64,000 nt of DNA, taken from assembly GCA_030247855.1 (NCBI GenBank), contig JAPDRN010000083.1, positions 62,001 through 126,000 on the forward strand. The letters are read 5' to 3'. Numbering within the stretch: position 1 is the stretch's first letter; the number at the start of each line of letters is the position of its first letter. Positions 1 to 10,816 of the stretch are shown piece after piece. The notes under the pieces are model-generated. The model was not told where the DNA came from, made no database searches, and saw only the letters and a list, made by a program, of their open reading frames with translations. Both the position numbers and the translations under genes were made by a program. Source of the DNA: Knufia peltigerae. Taxonomy: Eukaryota > Ascomycota > Eurotiomycetes > Chaetothyriales > Trichomeriaceae.

Positions 1-1029
1 ATCGTCGTCGGGTCGAGACCCTGCGAAGTCATGGCCGCGAACATTTGTTGCATCTGAGCTTCGCTTGGCATGGCCATGGCAGACATGTCTGACATACCAG
101 CGCCTCCTCCTCCTCCTCCTGCGTTACCGGGAGGACCACCGGGCATGGGAGGCATGCCGGGCATACCACCACCAGCACCGCCCCCGCCTCCAGGGATCCC
201 CTCTACGAACGCCTTCATCTGTTCGGCCTGTTGATTGATCTCCTTGATCTCCTTGGGCATGGTCTGTTGTTTCAGGCAGTACGAGGCCCACGTGAACTCG
301 TCGAAGCCGTAGTTGAAATAATCCGTGATGTCGGAGCCGGGCTTGCGCCAGGGTTTGGAGGATTCCGAAGGAAAATCCACGTCAAAGTCGGTCGAGAGGA
401 TGGGCTTGTTCGTGGTAGGGTGCACCGGGTTGCCGTTGGGGTCGAGTCTGGAGGTGTGACGCGCGGGATAGTCGATGCCGGGTCGGTCGTTGTTGTTGGG
501 TGGTGGTTGGGAGTCGGGCCGTTGTTGAGAGTGGTCGGCAGGGGTGCCTGGTTTGTTGACAATCGGTTGAGGCGTCGTCGACGAGGCTTTTCGCGGGTCT
601 ACGGTGGTGGGAACGGGTGTGGTGAGGCCTGGTACTCCTCGTTTGGGTTGTCTACCGAACCAAAATGTTAGCGGGGGTGTGCCTTGGGTTGGGCGTCGCA
701 TGTACGGAGTACATGAATTAGAAAGCCCCGGGAGAGGTAGGGAGGTAGGACCGACGATAAAGGATCAGGTTTGACGTCTTCTTTTGCGTCTATGATGAAA
801 TCGACATCGTCCTGGAAGTAAGTAGTAGGTCAGTGAATGTACACAGAGTCTGCTGCGGGTGGTGACAGTTTGTCGCTGGGTCACATACGTCGCTGTCTTC
901 GACTTCCTCGCCTTCTTCTTCTCCGTCCTCGACGTCTTCCATTTTCACCTCCGCTTGGTGCTGCTGCTGCTGCTGTTCGTCCGTGTCATTATGTTCAGGG
1001 TATATATCATCTTCGTCCGAGTCCATCAT
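1..1029 (-). CDS. FIP1: Pre-mRNA polyadenylation factor FIP1 (3' end outside window)
   Basis: Fip1 is a subunit of the cleavage and polyadenylation factor; it tethers poly(A) polymerase to the RNA 3'-processing complex in the nucleus. Exons read on the minus strand are 1029-889, 811-756 and 651-1, and the frame stays open to the window edge. The first exon is acidic with a short Gln run (CAG repeat). It is followed by DVDFIIDAKED and then the diagnostic Fip1 motif, KPWRKPGSDITDYFNYGFDE, encoded around 290-355, running into WASYCLKQQ. A Gly/Met/Pro-rich tail follows and is cut by the window. The start is the first of two adjacent ATGs (1029, 1026); the frame is also open upstream to 1293, so a longer N terminus is possible. 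Intron 2 has a weak GTCGGT donor and carries a TACGGAGTA element. It is divergent from HSP10. Confidence 0.9.
955..975. repeat. CAG/CTG trinucleotide run in FIP1 exon 1
   Basis: About seven tandem CTG units on the plus strand encode most of a short Gln run in the FIP1 N terminus. This is a likely length-polymorphic microsatellite. Confidence 0.8.
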
Positions 1030-1263
1030 CTTGTCTCTGATGTATGTGGGTAGTGATCGAGGAGGGGGGGTGTCCGCAAGCAAGCGTCGCAAACGTCGAG
1101 GCCACTTCTCTCCGAAATGAGTTGGAATCGATGCCGCGGCGGGAGATATGCGTGAGCCAGTCGATATGTTTGTTATGTTTGTCGACAAGGCTGGCGCAGG
1201 TCGCAGATATTCAGCCTCGTCCCCAGATTCGTCGGTTTGTTTGGGAAACTTTGCCGATTGGAT

Positions 1264-1282
1264 TCTTCCAGAAAAAAAGTTC
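1264..1282. promoter_or_regulatory. Possible heat-shock element upstream of HSP10
   Basis: TTCCAGAA at 1266-1273 is an inverted TTC/GAA pair with the 2-nt gap of a heat-shock element, with another TTC at 1281. It lies about 165 bp upstream of the HSP10 ATG in the FIP1/HSP10 divergent promoter. Hsf1 control of HSP10 is known in fungi; use of this site is inference. Confidence 0.35.
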
Positions 1283-1437
1283 CTCCCATTCATTTATAGG
1301 TAGTATTTACTCCCGAACTTCCTCCTGCGTATACCATTAGCTCGCTGTTTCCTCATTGTATCTAAGCTTCCTTGCTGCAGTCCTATAACCACTCTCGCTT
1401 CCATAACAACTTGTTTGTCACACATCATTCCGTCAAG

Positions 1438-1478
1438 ATGGTGAGTCACCCACCCTCGAGGCTTCACTATGGAGCAAA

Positions 1479-1522
<44 letters not shown>

Positions 1523-2054
1523 GCCTCTTTCTAGCGCGCGCGCACGCTCTCTCCGGATCTCGGAATGCTAACGGTTTAACCTTCTACCTATTTCACAGAC
1601 CACTGCACTCAAGAGCATTCGATCACTAGCCCCATTGCTCGACCGAGTTTTGGTTCAGCGCATCAAGGCCGAGTCCAGAACCGCCGGCGGCATCTTCCTC
1701 CCCGAGAGCAGTGTCAAGGAGTTGAACGAAGCAAAGGTCCTAGCCGTCGGACCTGGTGCTTTCGACAAGGATGGAAAGAGAATATCCATGGGAGTCAAGG
1801 AGGGTGACAAGGTGTTGATTCCTCAGGTACGCAGACAAGACTTCTGGAGCTTCCCGTCACCCAAAAACGCAGCCGGGCTAATGGCGTTTCTCATATAGTA
1901 CGGAGGCAGCCCCGTCAAAGTCGGCGAGGAGGAATACCATCTGTTCCGGGATTCGGAGTGAGTTTTCTTCGTCTTCGGAGGCTCTTTCGATAGGCGTCGC
2001 GAAGGTCCCGTTTGCTAACCCAAGTTTAGAATCCTGGCCAAGATCAACGAATAG
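1438..2054 (+). CDS. HSP10: Mitochondrial co-chaperonin Hsp10
   Basis: Hsp10 caps the Hsp60 chamber in the mitochondrial matrix and helps imported proteins fold. Exons are 1438-1440, 1599-1826, 1899-1957 and 2030-2054, giving 104 residues, normal for the family. Exon 1 is only the ATG. The sequence shows the conserved core: LLDRVLVQRI near the N terminus, GGIFLPES, the mobile-loop region, and AVGPG. It ends with GDKVLIPQYGG and LFRDSEILAKINE. The tiny first exon means the real start cannot be found from ORF scanning; the frame from 1599 (TTALKSIRSLAP) has no earlier Met. Intron 1 holds a long CT repeat. The neighbours are FIP1 (divergent) and EXO84 (convergent). Confidence 0.95.
1481..1523. 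repeat. (CT)n microsatellite in HSP10 intron 1
   Basis: An almost pure CT dinucleotide tract in the first intron of HSP10, followed by a GCGCGC run. It is pyrimidine-rich on the sense strand. No further function is visible. Confidence 0.85.
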
Positions 2055-2420
2055 ACCACCAATATATCCAGTATCTGATTTTTAAAAAGGTGCTGGCGTT
2101 TTCGGCAAAATCATGTACTATCATATCAGATGAAGTCGCCATCGAACATCATTCGCCCCCCGAAAAAGAAGCCATCATATTAGCGAATTGTACACACCAT
2201 GTATTACCAGTGTATCTCCTGCCCAGGGCTTGGATGATGTTCTACGACAAATTCAAATTACTGGCAAGAGGAAAGAGGGAAATATGTGATTGCAGCACGA
2301 GCATACGCATAGTAGATATTGCAGATTGCATTTCATCCTGTGTAGTTTTCACAAGAACAATTTCTCCACTCAATGCAGTTACCACCCATATATCTCGGAA
2401 CATAATGATCAGGCGTCGAC

Positions 2421-4487
2421 TCAAGTAGTACCTCTTCCTCGCGATTTCGAGCGGCTTTGATCGCGCGCATCCCCAGAACCGGATCCCATTTTCGCAGCTG
2501 ACAGATCTAGTTCCAGTCCACGCCCGATGACTTCTCTGAAGTTCAACCCAAAATCACCTAGCATCTCCTTTTCATGAGTCCACACGACATCCATGCATTC
2601 CCTCCACAACTGGCCCTGTCGCTCTATGGCACTAAGCTGTCGCACGAGCAGCGTGTTGAACGTCTCGAGATGGCCGTTTGCCCACTTGATACAGGCGCTT
2701 ATGCTGATTGGTGCGAACGACGCCTGGTAGATGAGTACCGTGTTCTTCACGACGGTGAAGTAGACGTATGAGATGGAGAAGACGTAGCGATGCAGGTCGC
2801 CGTCAAAGACGCATTGTCTGGCGCGCTTGGTCAATGTCTCACTGCGCGCGTTGAGGTAGATACCTCGGGCCCGATCTTCGAAGCCCAGACGGATGAGGTA
2901 AGAGGTGGTGCGCTTGGTAGCCTCCATGAAAGAGGGCGTTTCAACGAGCTCTCGGCACAAGATGCTCGCAAGTTTAGCGGCACGCTCATCAACCTTGAGG
3001 CCTATCAGCTCCTGTGCGATCGAGTTACTCTTTAGGCCCTTTGCGATCTTCCGCAGTCTCTCCACCTTTTCTACCGCGTCGTCGAATCGCTGGAGAGAAA
3101 TGTCAATGTCGAGGTCATCGATTTGTCCTTCGACCCAGCGGAAGTTCTGCTGTTTGCCGTCGACTTCGATGAGGATATCAGGCTTGTCTTTGGACGAATT
3201 TATACTGTCGAGAATCCCCGTGTTTGTTGCCGAAGCTGGATCTCGAGAAGCAAAGTAGTTCATGCTTTCACTTTGATTGCTTGGTTGTTCCTCTTGATTC
3301 TTAGTAGCCTTGCGTACATCTTCGGTGGCTTTCCTCAAGGCCATCAATAAGCCACTCTTCGCCTTCTCGTCTCGCTTCTCGTGCCTATATGTTAGTGACC
3401 GCCCGCCCGATCGGATGGCTAAAGCGGAGGCAATGGCTTTTTCTTCTGCTTGAGTTGCAGCTCCATTGGCAGCCATGTCGATAATTTCAATATCTTGGAG
3501 AGGCCAGCACTCCTCGGCCACGAGTTTAGTTGGTGCGGGACCCTGCTGAGGGACATTGGGGTCGACACGTTTGCGTTTCTTAGACGCAACAAGCAGATGG
3601 TCATTGAGAAGGACGATGTGGACAGGACGCTTAGGCTTCCAAGTCGCACTATCAAGCTCGATCCAGCTCCCTGTCTCCGCCACAATGTGACGACCCGGGG
3701 CTGCGGGCAAGAACTTCTGAGATTTCTCCACATTCTTCCATAGCGCCTGTAGCTGTATGTTCCACATCTGTTCAAGATTGGCAACAGAGCTTCTGTTTGC
3801 TTGTTTTCTGGACTGCGAATTTGAGTGACTGAGATCAGGCGAAATGGCGTTGTTAGAGTTCCCCGAACTGCTTTGGCCAATTGTACTCGTGAGTTCCGAC
3901 ATGAGACTTTGCAAAATAGCCATCTCCGCCTTCAGTTTCTCAGCCTCTTTGCTTATCTTTATGAAAGACGTCCTATTCTGGTACACACTTTGCTGCAGAT
4001 CTGCAGAATTTCTGTTCTTGAGGCGCTGCAAATTCGTCTGATATTCCTGAATGTCGGATTCGGAGGCATTTGAAAGGAGATCTGTGACATAGCGTTCAGC
4101 CTGAAGATTTGGATCACTCAGAGTGTCGCTGTCGACAAGGAGTGGTCGTGAAGAGGATGCCGTGCCAGGGCGTCGAGGAGAGGCAGCTCCAGACCGTCGC
4201 TTCAGGGCACCGGGCAGGTTTGGGACAGGGGGAGCTCCGATATTGCTGAAGTCGGGCAATTGATTATATCGCGTCGAATAACGACGTTTGACTAGATCGG
4301 AGGTCTCTGTAGGCGCATTACGATCGCGCGGGGGAGCGAGAGTGGCACCGCCCTTATTCTTCTGTTGCGGTGTTGCTGCTGCTGGTGCCGCCGGACGAGT
4401 GATGCCTGGACCAGACGCATTTTGAGGAGCGCTTATTGTAGGGCGGTCTTTGCGCTTCTTTCGTAGCGTCAGTCCACGCGGGTCCAT
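2421..4487 (-). CDS. EXO84: Exocyst complex subunit Exo84
   Basis: Exo84 belongs to the octameric exocyst, which tethers secretory vesicles to the plasma membrane before SNARE fusion. The gene is a single exon of 688 codons starting at the ATG of MDPRGLTLRKKRKDRPTISA. The open frame extends four codons further to 4499 but that codon is TTG. Residues 1-110 are basic and Pro/Ser-rich. Residues about 125-200 form the Vps51/Exo84-type coiled coil (RYVTDLLSNASESDIQEYQ). A PH domain follows around 265-375 (SWIELDSATWKPKRPVHIVLLNDHLLVASK). The C-terminal half is the helical Exo84 domain with ARGIYLNARSETLTKRAR. It is convergent with HSP10 and leaves about 370 bp between stops. Confidence 0.93.
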   Translation of the reverse strand: MDPRGLTLRKKRKDRPTISAPQNASGPGITRPAAPAAATPQQKNKGGATLAPPRDRNAPTETSDLVKRRYSTRYNQLPDFSNIGAPPVPNLPGALKRRSGAASPRRPGTASSSRPLLVDSDTLSDPNLQAERYVTDLLSNASESDIQEYQTNLQRLKNRNSADLQQSVYQNRTSFIKISKEAEKLKAEMAILQSLMSELTSTIGQSSSGNSNNAISPDLSHSNSQSRKQANRSSVANLEQMWNIQLQALWKNVEKSQKFLPAAPGRHIVAETGSWIELDSATWKPKRPVHIVLLNDHLLVASKKRKRVDPNVPQQGPAPTKLVAEECWPLQDIEIIDMAANGAATQAEEKAIASALAIRSGGRSLTYRHEKRDEKAKSGLLMALRKATEDVRKATKNQEEQPSNQSESMNYFASRDPASATNTGILDSINSSKDKPDILIEVDGKQQNFRWVEGQIDDLDIDISLQRFDDAVEKVERLRKIAKGLKSNSIAQELIGLKVDERAAKLASILCRELVETPSFMEATKRTTSYLIRLGFEDRARGIYLNARSETLTKRARQCVFDGDLHRYVFSISYVYFTVVKNTVLIYQASFAPISISACIKWANGHLETFNTLLVRQLSAIERQGQLWRECMDVVWTHEKEMLGDFGLNFREVIGRGLELDLSAAKMGSGSGDARDQSRSKSRGRGTT

Positions 4488-5217
4488 TGTGGTTGCCAAT
4501 GGACAAATGAGTCCAACGACAGTGTATGGCCGTGGTGGGAAGCCGTAACAAATGTTGTGGCATAATCAGGAACGCGGAAAGTCAGTCATACGGAGTTAGA
4601 TGAGAGGTTGGAGTAAGGCTACAAATCACGTGCCATCTATCTCAGCCTTGTGCTGCCCCTTTAATGTGATGCTACTCCTACCATGATGTTGCTATATTTC
4701 ATGATTTCAGTCAATCAATTGCTAAATGAGCATGCATGGCTTCATTACATCTATAGCATATATTCAAGATCTGCATTGGGTGTACTCAAATAATTAAAAC
4801 TTCTGCTTGTTGTCTCCTGACCGAGGTCGGATGTCATTGCACGCTTTGATACATCGTTCTCGGTTGCCTGCCTTCACTGAGGTCTGTTACACAACTGGAC
4901 GAGCCGGCGCGGAGTGTGCAACGAATGCAAAGGAGATCTCGTAACGATGGCTGCGAATAGTCGCCGAGTTACTCCGTACAAATTTGATCAATAAAAATAG
5001 TCCACATAAACCATATGTTTGGTCATACCGCCTCTCCTGACTCATCCAGAATCCAAGTCATTTCCCCAATCAGTAAAAAACCTCTGCCTAAAGCTCCGAA
5101 GGTACTTGAAAGCAGTTGTCCTTGATTGTACATTACAGTGGCAGAATTTTACCCTCATTATGTCTAACTCAGAGGCTGGTGTTGTGATAGGAGGTGCTGT
5201 CACCTGGAGTTGCCGTT
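4488..5217. other. Intergenic, upstream of EXO84
   Basis: Low-complexity AT-rich DNA with no open frame that looks coding. It carries one full TTACTCCGTACA element at 4969-4980 and a partial one near 4588. The EXO84 promoter must lie here. Confidence 0.6.
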
Positions 5218-5436
5218 TTATGCTTGGGCGCGGTCGCTTTTGCTTTGCTGTTCACCAACGAGTGCGGCCTCTAACCTCTTGATTTCTTTCTTCATGCTGG
5301 TCGCAACTGAAGAGGATTTCTCCATTGCTTGCTGAAGCAGCTCACACTCGGCTCGCAGCCGACAAATTTCACTCATCAAGCGCTGGCTCTCTTGTTGTAT
5401 GTTGCACTTGACTCGAGTATCTTGTCCCTCAGACTC
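5218..5436 (-). CDS. Possible terminal exon or relic encoding a coiled coil
   Basis: On the minus strand a good acceptor (TTGATCAG) at 5437 opens a 72-codon frame ending in TAA at 5218. The translation is rich in Glu, Gln, Lys, Arg and Leu, with heptad spacing in QRLMSEICRLRAECELLQQ and KKEIKRLEAALV, as in a coiled coil or leucine zipper. A second minus-strand open stretch (about 5655-5869, containing DRRTDRIGKVQTILEHD) lies upstream and could be another exon, but I could not join them into one frame with convincing donors. No DNA-binding basic region was found. It may be the 3' exon of a small gene or a gene remnant. Confidence 0.3.
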   Translation of the reverse strand, partial: ESEGQDTRVKCNIQQESQRLMSEICRLRAECELLQQAMEKSSSVATSMKKEIKRLEAALVGEQQSKSDRAQA

Positions 5437-6711
5437 CTGATCAAGTGGAAATTAGTCTAGAGAGCCTTAAAACAGCGCGGGTGAGGGTTTTCGGACCATT
5501 TCTTTTCACTCGAATATGGTGCTTGCAAGCTGTATCTACGAGAGATAATTTTGGAGATCTCGAGGAGACGCGACCAGGTGCACAGGCAATAAACAATGTG
5601 TATATACTTGGTGCTGCAGGTTTGGATCGCACTGTTCGTTCAATGTCAAGGTGATAGCAGACAAGCTTGGGCGGGGTTTGTTTGTCTCAAATGTAGATCA
5701 TGCTCGAGGATCGTCTGTACTTTTCCAATACGGTCAGTCCTACGGTCGCAAATGCTGATAAAGCGGAGCCCCAAATAACCATGATATTGAGCTAGGATTA
5801 CTTCAGTTACCATAGCATCACGAGAGCTTAGATACTGCTTCCTTGCGATATGTAGGTCGTTATCTTATGTGCCGCTTGTTAGCCACCCCAGTGAAAAGCG
5901 AGAATGTATATCGATTGTCCAAAAGTTGAGTGAGCGGATTCAGACGTGACGCTGGTCTGATCGCTGCAAGGTGAGCATAGTGAGCGATGGGAGTACTCCC
6001 GGAAACTAGCTGTTGCAAGGCAGTGGAATTCCCAAACCAGAGAAGATGATGGAATCCTTTTTGGCTGTTATTCGTACTCACCGCAATAATGGACAACAAA
6101 TCAGTGCCTGCCCATAGTGTCACTTATATAGTATTTTTGTGCCGTATGTTAAGCAGTTTAAAGCTTCAGCTGTCATGTGTATGTGTTTCATCCTTGATTC
6201 TAGAAAGCCACGAGACTTGTAGCAGAGCCCGTCGTTTGGAAGTATGTGTCGCATCAATCAGACACATAGTCTTGAGAAGATCTTCTAGGTGGTTATGTCT
6301 TTTGGCAGGCTGTATATTGGACAAAGATACTCAGATCTTGTTTTGGTCAAGACGTGATTTGTAGTCAGTCGGCACTTAGATGGTGTGAGTTGTGAAAAGG
6401 TTCTACAGTAATTAGAAGTGTTCGAAGGATTAACAAAGAGTGAGTGACGAGGCTGTCGGGCCATCGGAGTTTAGGTGCTTGGCAGGCGCTAAAGCAGCCT
6501 TGCGCTTGCCAGCGACTTTTGATGATTCGGGGTCAAAGCTGGGAAATTTCGCAAAGCTGCATCACCATTTCTTCAATCCATCATTGTGTATTCAGCCACA
6601 TCCAGCCGACTTGTTTGTCAATCTTGTATTCTTCAAGCCGGAATTCCTCGTCATTGGCTTCGACTTCTGCTTGGCCCGACTTGAGCCACCTGGGTTCGAC
6701 CTGGATTCATA
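5437..6711. other. Intergenic, no resolvable gene
   Basis: Several short open frames exist on both strands but none has a clear product. A TATA-like stretch (ACTATATAAG on the minus strand, around 6127) precedes the doubtful minus-strand frames. The right part is the TOM20 promoter. Confidence 0.5.
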
Positions 6712-7336
6712 ATGAAGACTTCTACCATTGTCTCGATATCCGTTGGCACGGCAGTCACTGGACTGATCGGTAAATGACTTTACTCGTGAAATCACAAAGA
6801 CGTTCATCCCAGCTAACAATCCGACAGCGTATGCAGCTTATTTCGACTACAAACGGAGAAATGACCCTGGGTTCCGGAAAGCCTTAAAACGAGAATCCCG
6901 CAGACAAGCTAGGATAGCCAAGGAGGAAGCCGAGATCCAGGGAAAGAGACAAAGAGAAGAGATCAAGCTGGCGGTGCAAGAAGCCATTGAGGAAGGCTTC
7001 CCTACAGATGTGGAAGAGAAGGAGGCGTTCTTTATGCAACAAATAGCCCAGGGAGAGGCATTGGCCGGAGATGGTACTGTTACCTTGACATTTTACGAAG
7101 GTTCAACAACTAATTGTTGCATAGGCTCTGACCCGGTTGGCGCGGCACTCTGCTTCTACAAAGGCCTCAAGGTGTATCCCGAACCTTCCTCTCTTATTCG
7201 CATTTACGATAACACCGTTCCGAAGGAGATCCTCGAAATTCTTGCCGTCATGGTCGCTCAAGACAAGAGTCTCAAGGTGGGCGACTTTGGCGCCAGCAGT
7301 GACAGGGGCTCGGAAAGCGGACACGGGGTTGAATGA
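6712..7336 (+). CDS. TOM20: Mitochondrial import receptor subunit Tom20
   Basis: Tom20 is the outer-membrane receptor that binds presequences and passes precursors to the TOM channel. Exons are 6712-6769, 6828-7073 and 7125-7336, 171 residues. The N terminus is one membrane anchor (residues about 4-24, IVSISVGTAVTGLIAYAAYF), then a basic linker (DYKRRNDPGFRKALKR) that is a Tom20 signature, then a charged helix. The receptor domain holds EEKEAFFMQQIAQGE and DPVGAALCFYKGLKVYP, the TPR-like groove. The C terminus is disordered. Both introns are short and keep frame. The long intergenic regions on both sides look empty. Confidence 0.95.
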
Positions 7337-8365
7337 GTTCCTACGCTTTGACATACAGCAACTTTTGTATCAACAAGAATTTCACCGTCCTCGTATGAGG
7401 GACGCCTTTTCAGTCCCTTGCCAAGAAAATCGCCTCTCTGTACGACTGTTGTATACCAGCGCTGGGCCGATGTTTGAGCTTGTCAGGATGATATACATTT
7501 TTGTTGGGACATAATTCAGTGGTCACTCGACTAGTGGCCTCTTCAATTAAAAGCTTTGCCCGATTCATGGCCGCTTTGCACTGTTATCAGACCAGTCGTT
7601 GTTTTTCTGTTCATTCATCTCATTGACTTCTCAAGCATTGTGAAAGCAGCCTCTCGGGCAAGATCGTGAGGCAACGTTGCCACTCGCTGGTATTTGAGAT
7701 TGGCTCACGCCAACAGAAATGTTGCGAAATCTTGCCATATGATATGCCACAAATTTTGCAAGGTCATTAACATGGTCAAAGGCCACAATGACCACGTTTC
7801 GGCTTGTCCTTACCAACCTGCCTTGGTCGAAACGTCTGGTATATCGAATTGACCATTGACGATTAAAGCAAGACCGAGGTACCGGCAGTCAGCAAGGCAT
7901 CACAAGCTCATTCACCAATCTCGATTTCGGGTCTCTTGCTAACCTCTAAGTCCCACAACTATCAGCAGAAAATATCGGACTCCCTGTCATCATTAAGAAC
8001 TGAGTATTCGTGGACTGCATTGCAGACATCGCGCATTTCCGGATCAAGTTATCATACAATAAAAGGATGCGGATACCTCCGACTATCCGTCGCTGAGAAC
8101 TGCCTTTTGCAGATCTACTTGGCAGTTGAAGATATATACTTCATTCCTCGGTAATCACAACATGTTGAAAGGCGTACAGGTTTGAAGTTCTCTGTATTCT
8201 ACAAATCCTCTGCCTTTGAATAAACCTTGCGGCCGGCTTGCTCACTAATCTGTAGCAACGAGATCCAGACTCGGACTCAGACATTACTTGAAAGTGCCAT
8301 ACCTCCAGACATATTGTGCAATCTTACCAATTTTACTATATGAAAGTCTTCACTGCCGCGTAAAC
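7337..8365. other. Intergenic, TOM20 to amine oxidase
   Basis: About 1 kb without a supportable gene; open frames near 7631-7816 (minus) and 7936-8154 (plus) have no coding character. The right end is the amine oxidase promoter. Confidence 0.5.
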
Positions 8366-10530
8366 ATGTCGCAGACCACGCCTCATCCTCTGGACCCTTT
8401 GACACCCGAGGAAATTTCCCAGGTACCACATATCAAGTCATTGGGTCTTCGAAGCAAGAGCTGACCAGCAGACTGCAAATCATGTTCGAAAAGCGTGCCC
8501 AGGGAGGGATGTCTACTTCCGAGTCATTACCCTGTCAGAGCCACCGAAGGCGGACATGATAAGATACCTGGAGGCCGAACATGGCGGCCGACTCCAGGGC
8601 CTTATTCTGCCCCGCTTGGCGATGGTGCAGGCTTTCCTGGGCCCAAGAGACAGCAATCATTATTACCTGCTGAAGGTGGATGTAACTACCGGCGATGTCG
8701 CGCAGCAGAAGCAGCTTGTCGGATGTCATCCTCATGTCGATGCCACTGACATGCAAAAGGCGGAGCGAGAATGTCTGAATGACCCTCGCGTCCAAGCGGC
8801 AATCAAAGACATGAAGCTCCCTGCGGGCGCCGAAGTCAAGATTGAGCCATGGACCTACGCTACGGATGGGATGAATGATATGAGCGAGAAGATCACAATG
8901 TGTTATTTCTACATGAAGCTAATTGACCACCCGGATGCCAATCACTATGCTTATCCTTTGGATCTCTGTGTCGAAATGTCTGGGGATGCTCGTGTTTTGA
9001 AGATTTTCTATTTGCCCTTCGGGACGTCAAACGATATCGGCACGTCCGCGCAAGCTTACGATCAGGAAAAAATTCACGGGGCCGAGATTGAATACCATCC
9101 TGACCTGCTTAAAAACCAGCGGACAACCACAAAGCCGTATCGAGTTTCCCAGCCAGAGGGTCCCTCGTTCAACGTCCAAGGGAACCTGCTGCAATGGGAG
9201 AAGTGGAGGTTCCGCGTCGGGTTCAACTACAGAGAAGGACTCACTCTGCACGACGTGAGGTACGATGGGCGTAGCGTTTTCTACAGACTGTCATTGGCGG
9301 AAATGTTTGTCCCCTACGGAGATCCTCGCATGCCGTACGCACGAAAAGCCGCATTTGATCTGGGGAACGATGGGGCGGGTTGCACGGCCAACAACTTACG
9401 GCTGGGCTGTGACTGTCTGGGACATATCAAGTACTTTGATGGCTGGCATACCACTTCCGCCGGGGATCCCATAAAGATTCCCAATGCTGTGTGCTGCCAT
9501 GAAGTGGACGAGTAAGATGTCTCCTCCCCCAATCCGCCCGTACCTTGGGGCACTTTCCATATACTTTGTCATTCTAATTCTTCGCAGTGGGATCCTGTGG
9601 AAGCATACAAACTTTCGAACAGGGCATGCTGTCGTCACCCGGTCACGCATGCTGGTGCTGCAAACCATCATCACGGTCAGCAACTACGAGTATATATTTG
9701 CATTTCAATTCGGCCAGGATGCTTCGCTGAACTACGAGGTTCGAGCGACGGGTATCGTGTCGACGGTCCCGATTGGCATTGGCGAGAAAGTACCGTTTGG
9801 AACTACGGTAGCTCCCGGGGTACTGGCCCCGTACCATCAGCACCTCTTCTCGCTTCGAATAGACCCGGCGGTTGCAGGCTATAAGAACTCACTCGTTGTG
9901 GAGGAATCGCATGCCATGCCTATCCAGGATCCGCAGGTACACAATCCATTCGGGATCGGCTACACGACCGAGTCACGCGTCGTCGAGGACGAATGCGGTC
10001 TCGATCTCGATCATAGTGTCAACCGAGTGTTCAAGATCGTCAACGAAGAAGTCATCAACCCTGTGACTGGCGGTCCGGTCGGGTATAAGCTTGCACCATG
10101 CTACAGTCAGTTGCTCCTGGCGCACCCTTCGTCCTATCACGCGAAGAGGTCCGAGTATGGCGCCCATGCTGTCTGGGTGACGCGACACAGCGACGATGAA
10201 CTGTTTCCGTCGGGTCACCACACCATGCAATCACTGGGCGAGCAAGGGATAGCCTCGTGGATCAAGGACCGGCAAGAAAAGAAACAGTCGACAAGCGTAA
10301 AGAACTCGGATATAGTGGTTTGGCACACTTTCGGCTCGACACACAATCCGCGGGTGGAGGATTGGCCGGTGATGCCTACCGAGAAGATGCTTGTGGGTAT
10401 GAAGCCGGTCAACTTTTTCACGTCCAACCCGGCCATGGATGTACCTGTATCGACCCAGGAGAAGAATCAAAGTGTGCTTGTGGACGGAGTGGCTGCCATG
10501 CCGACCCAAGGACACTGCTCGAAGCTTTGA
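8366..10530 (+). CDS. Peroxisomal copper-containing primary amine oxidase
   Basis: Copper/TPQ amine oxidases deaminate primary amines to aldehydes with release of ammonia and hydrogen peroxide. Exons are 8366-8422, 8472-9511 and 9588-10530, 679 residues. N-terminal N2/N3-type domains are followed by the catalytic beta-sandwich. The catalytic Asp lies in GHIKYFDGW. SNYEY carries the Asn-Tyr-Glu site whose Tyr becomes topaquinone. Copper ligands are the HQH pair in APYHQHLF and the His of STHNPRVEDWPVMP. The protein ends in Ser-Lys-Leu, a canonical PTS1 signal, so it should act in peroxisomes next to catalase. The aldehyde dehydrogenase 2.5 kb downstream could take the product, though they are not in an evident cluster. 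Tyramine, methylamine or benzylamine use cannot be told apart by eye. Confidence 0.93.
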
Positions 10531-10599
10531 GAGGCGAAGGACCTTGGCGCAAGACTCAGGGTCTGTGGGAGACCTGAAGTGTACACGTAAAATTGAATC

Positions 10600-10816
10600 C
10601 TAGATCATACCGAAGACGGAGGTAGAGGAACTCTCAATGTCCGAGCCGGCGGTAGCATTGGGCCAGGCGCAAAATATAGATGGTCCATGTATGGTTGGGT
10701 CCGAACAACAAAGCTGGTTGAGGCTATTCAAAGTCAAGACCGAGACCAAGACCATCCGCGGGTACATCAAGGTCGGACCGATTGAAGGCATCAAGATATA
10801 TGATACTACAAGATAG
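10600..10816 (+). pseudogene. Orphan coding-like fragment
   Basis: Directly after an acceptor-like CCTAG, a plus-strand frame runs about 70 codons to TAG at 10814-10816. Its first ATG (10636) gives 59 residues with balanced composition and ends in RGYIKVGPIEGIKIYD. It has no usable upstream exon; the amine oxidase has already ended in SKL. I do not recognise the family. It could be the 3' remnant of a lost gene or a tiny gene; a chance frame is also possible. Confidence 0.25.
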
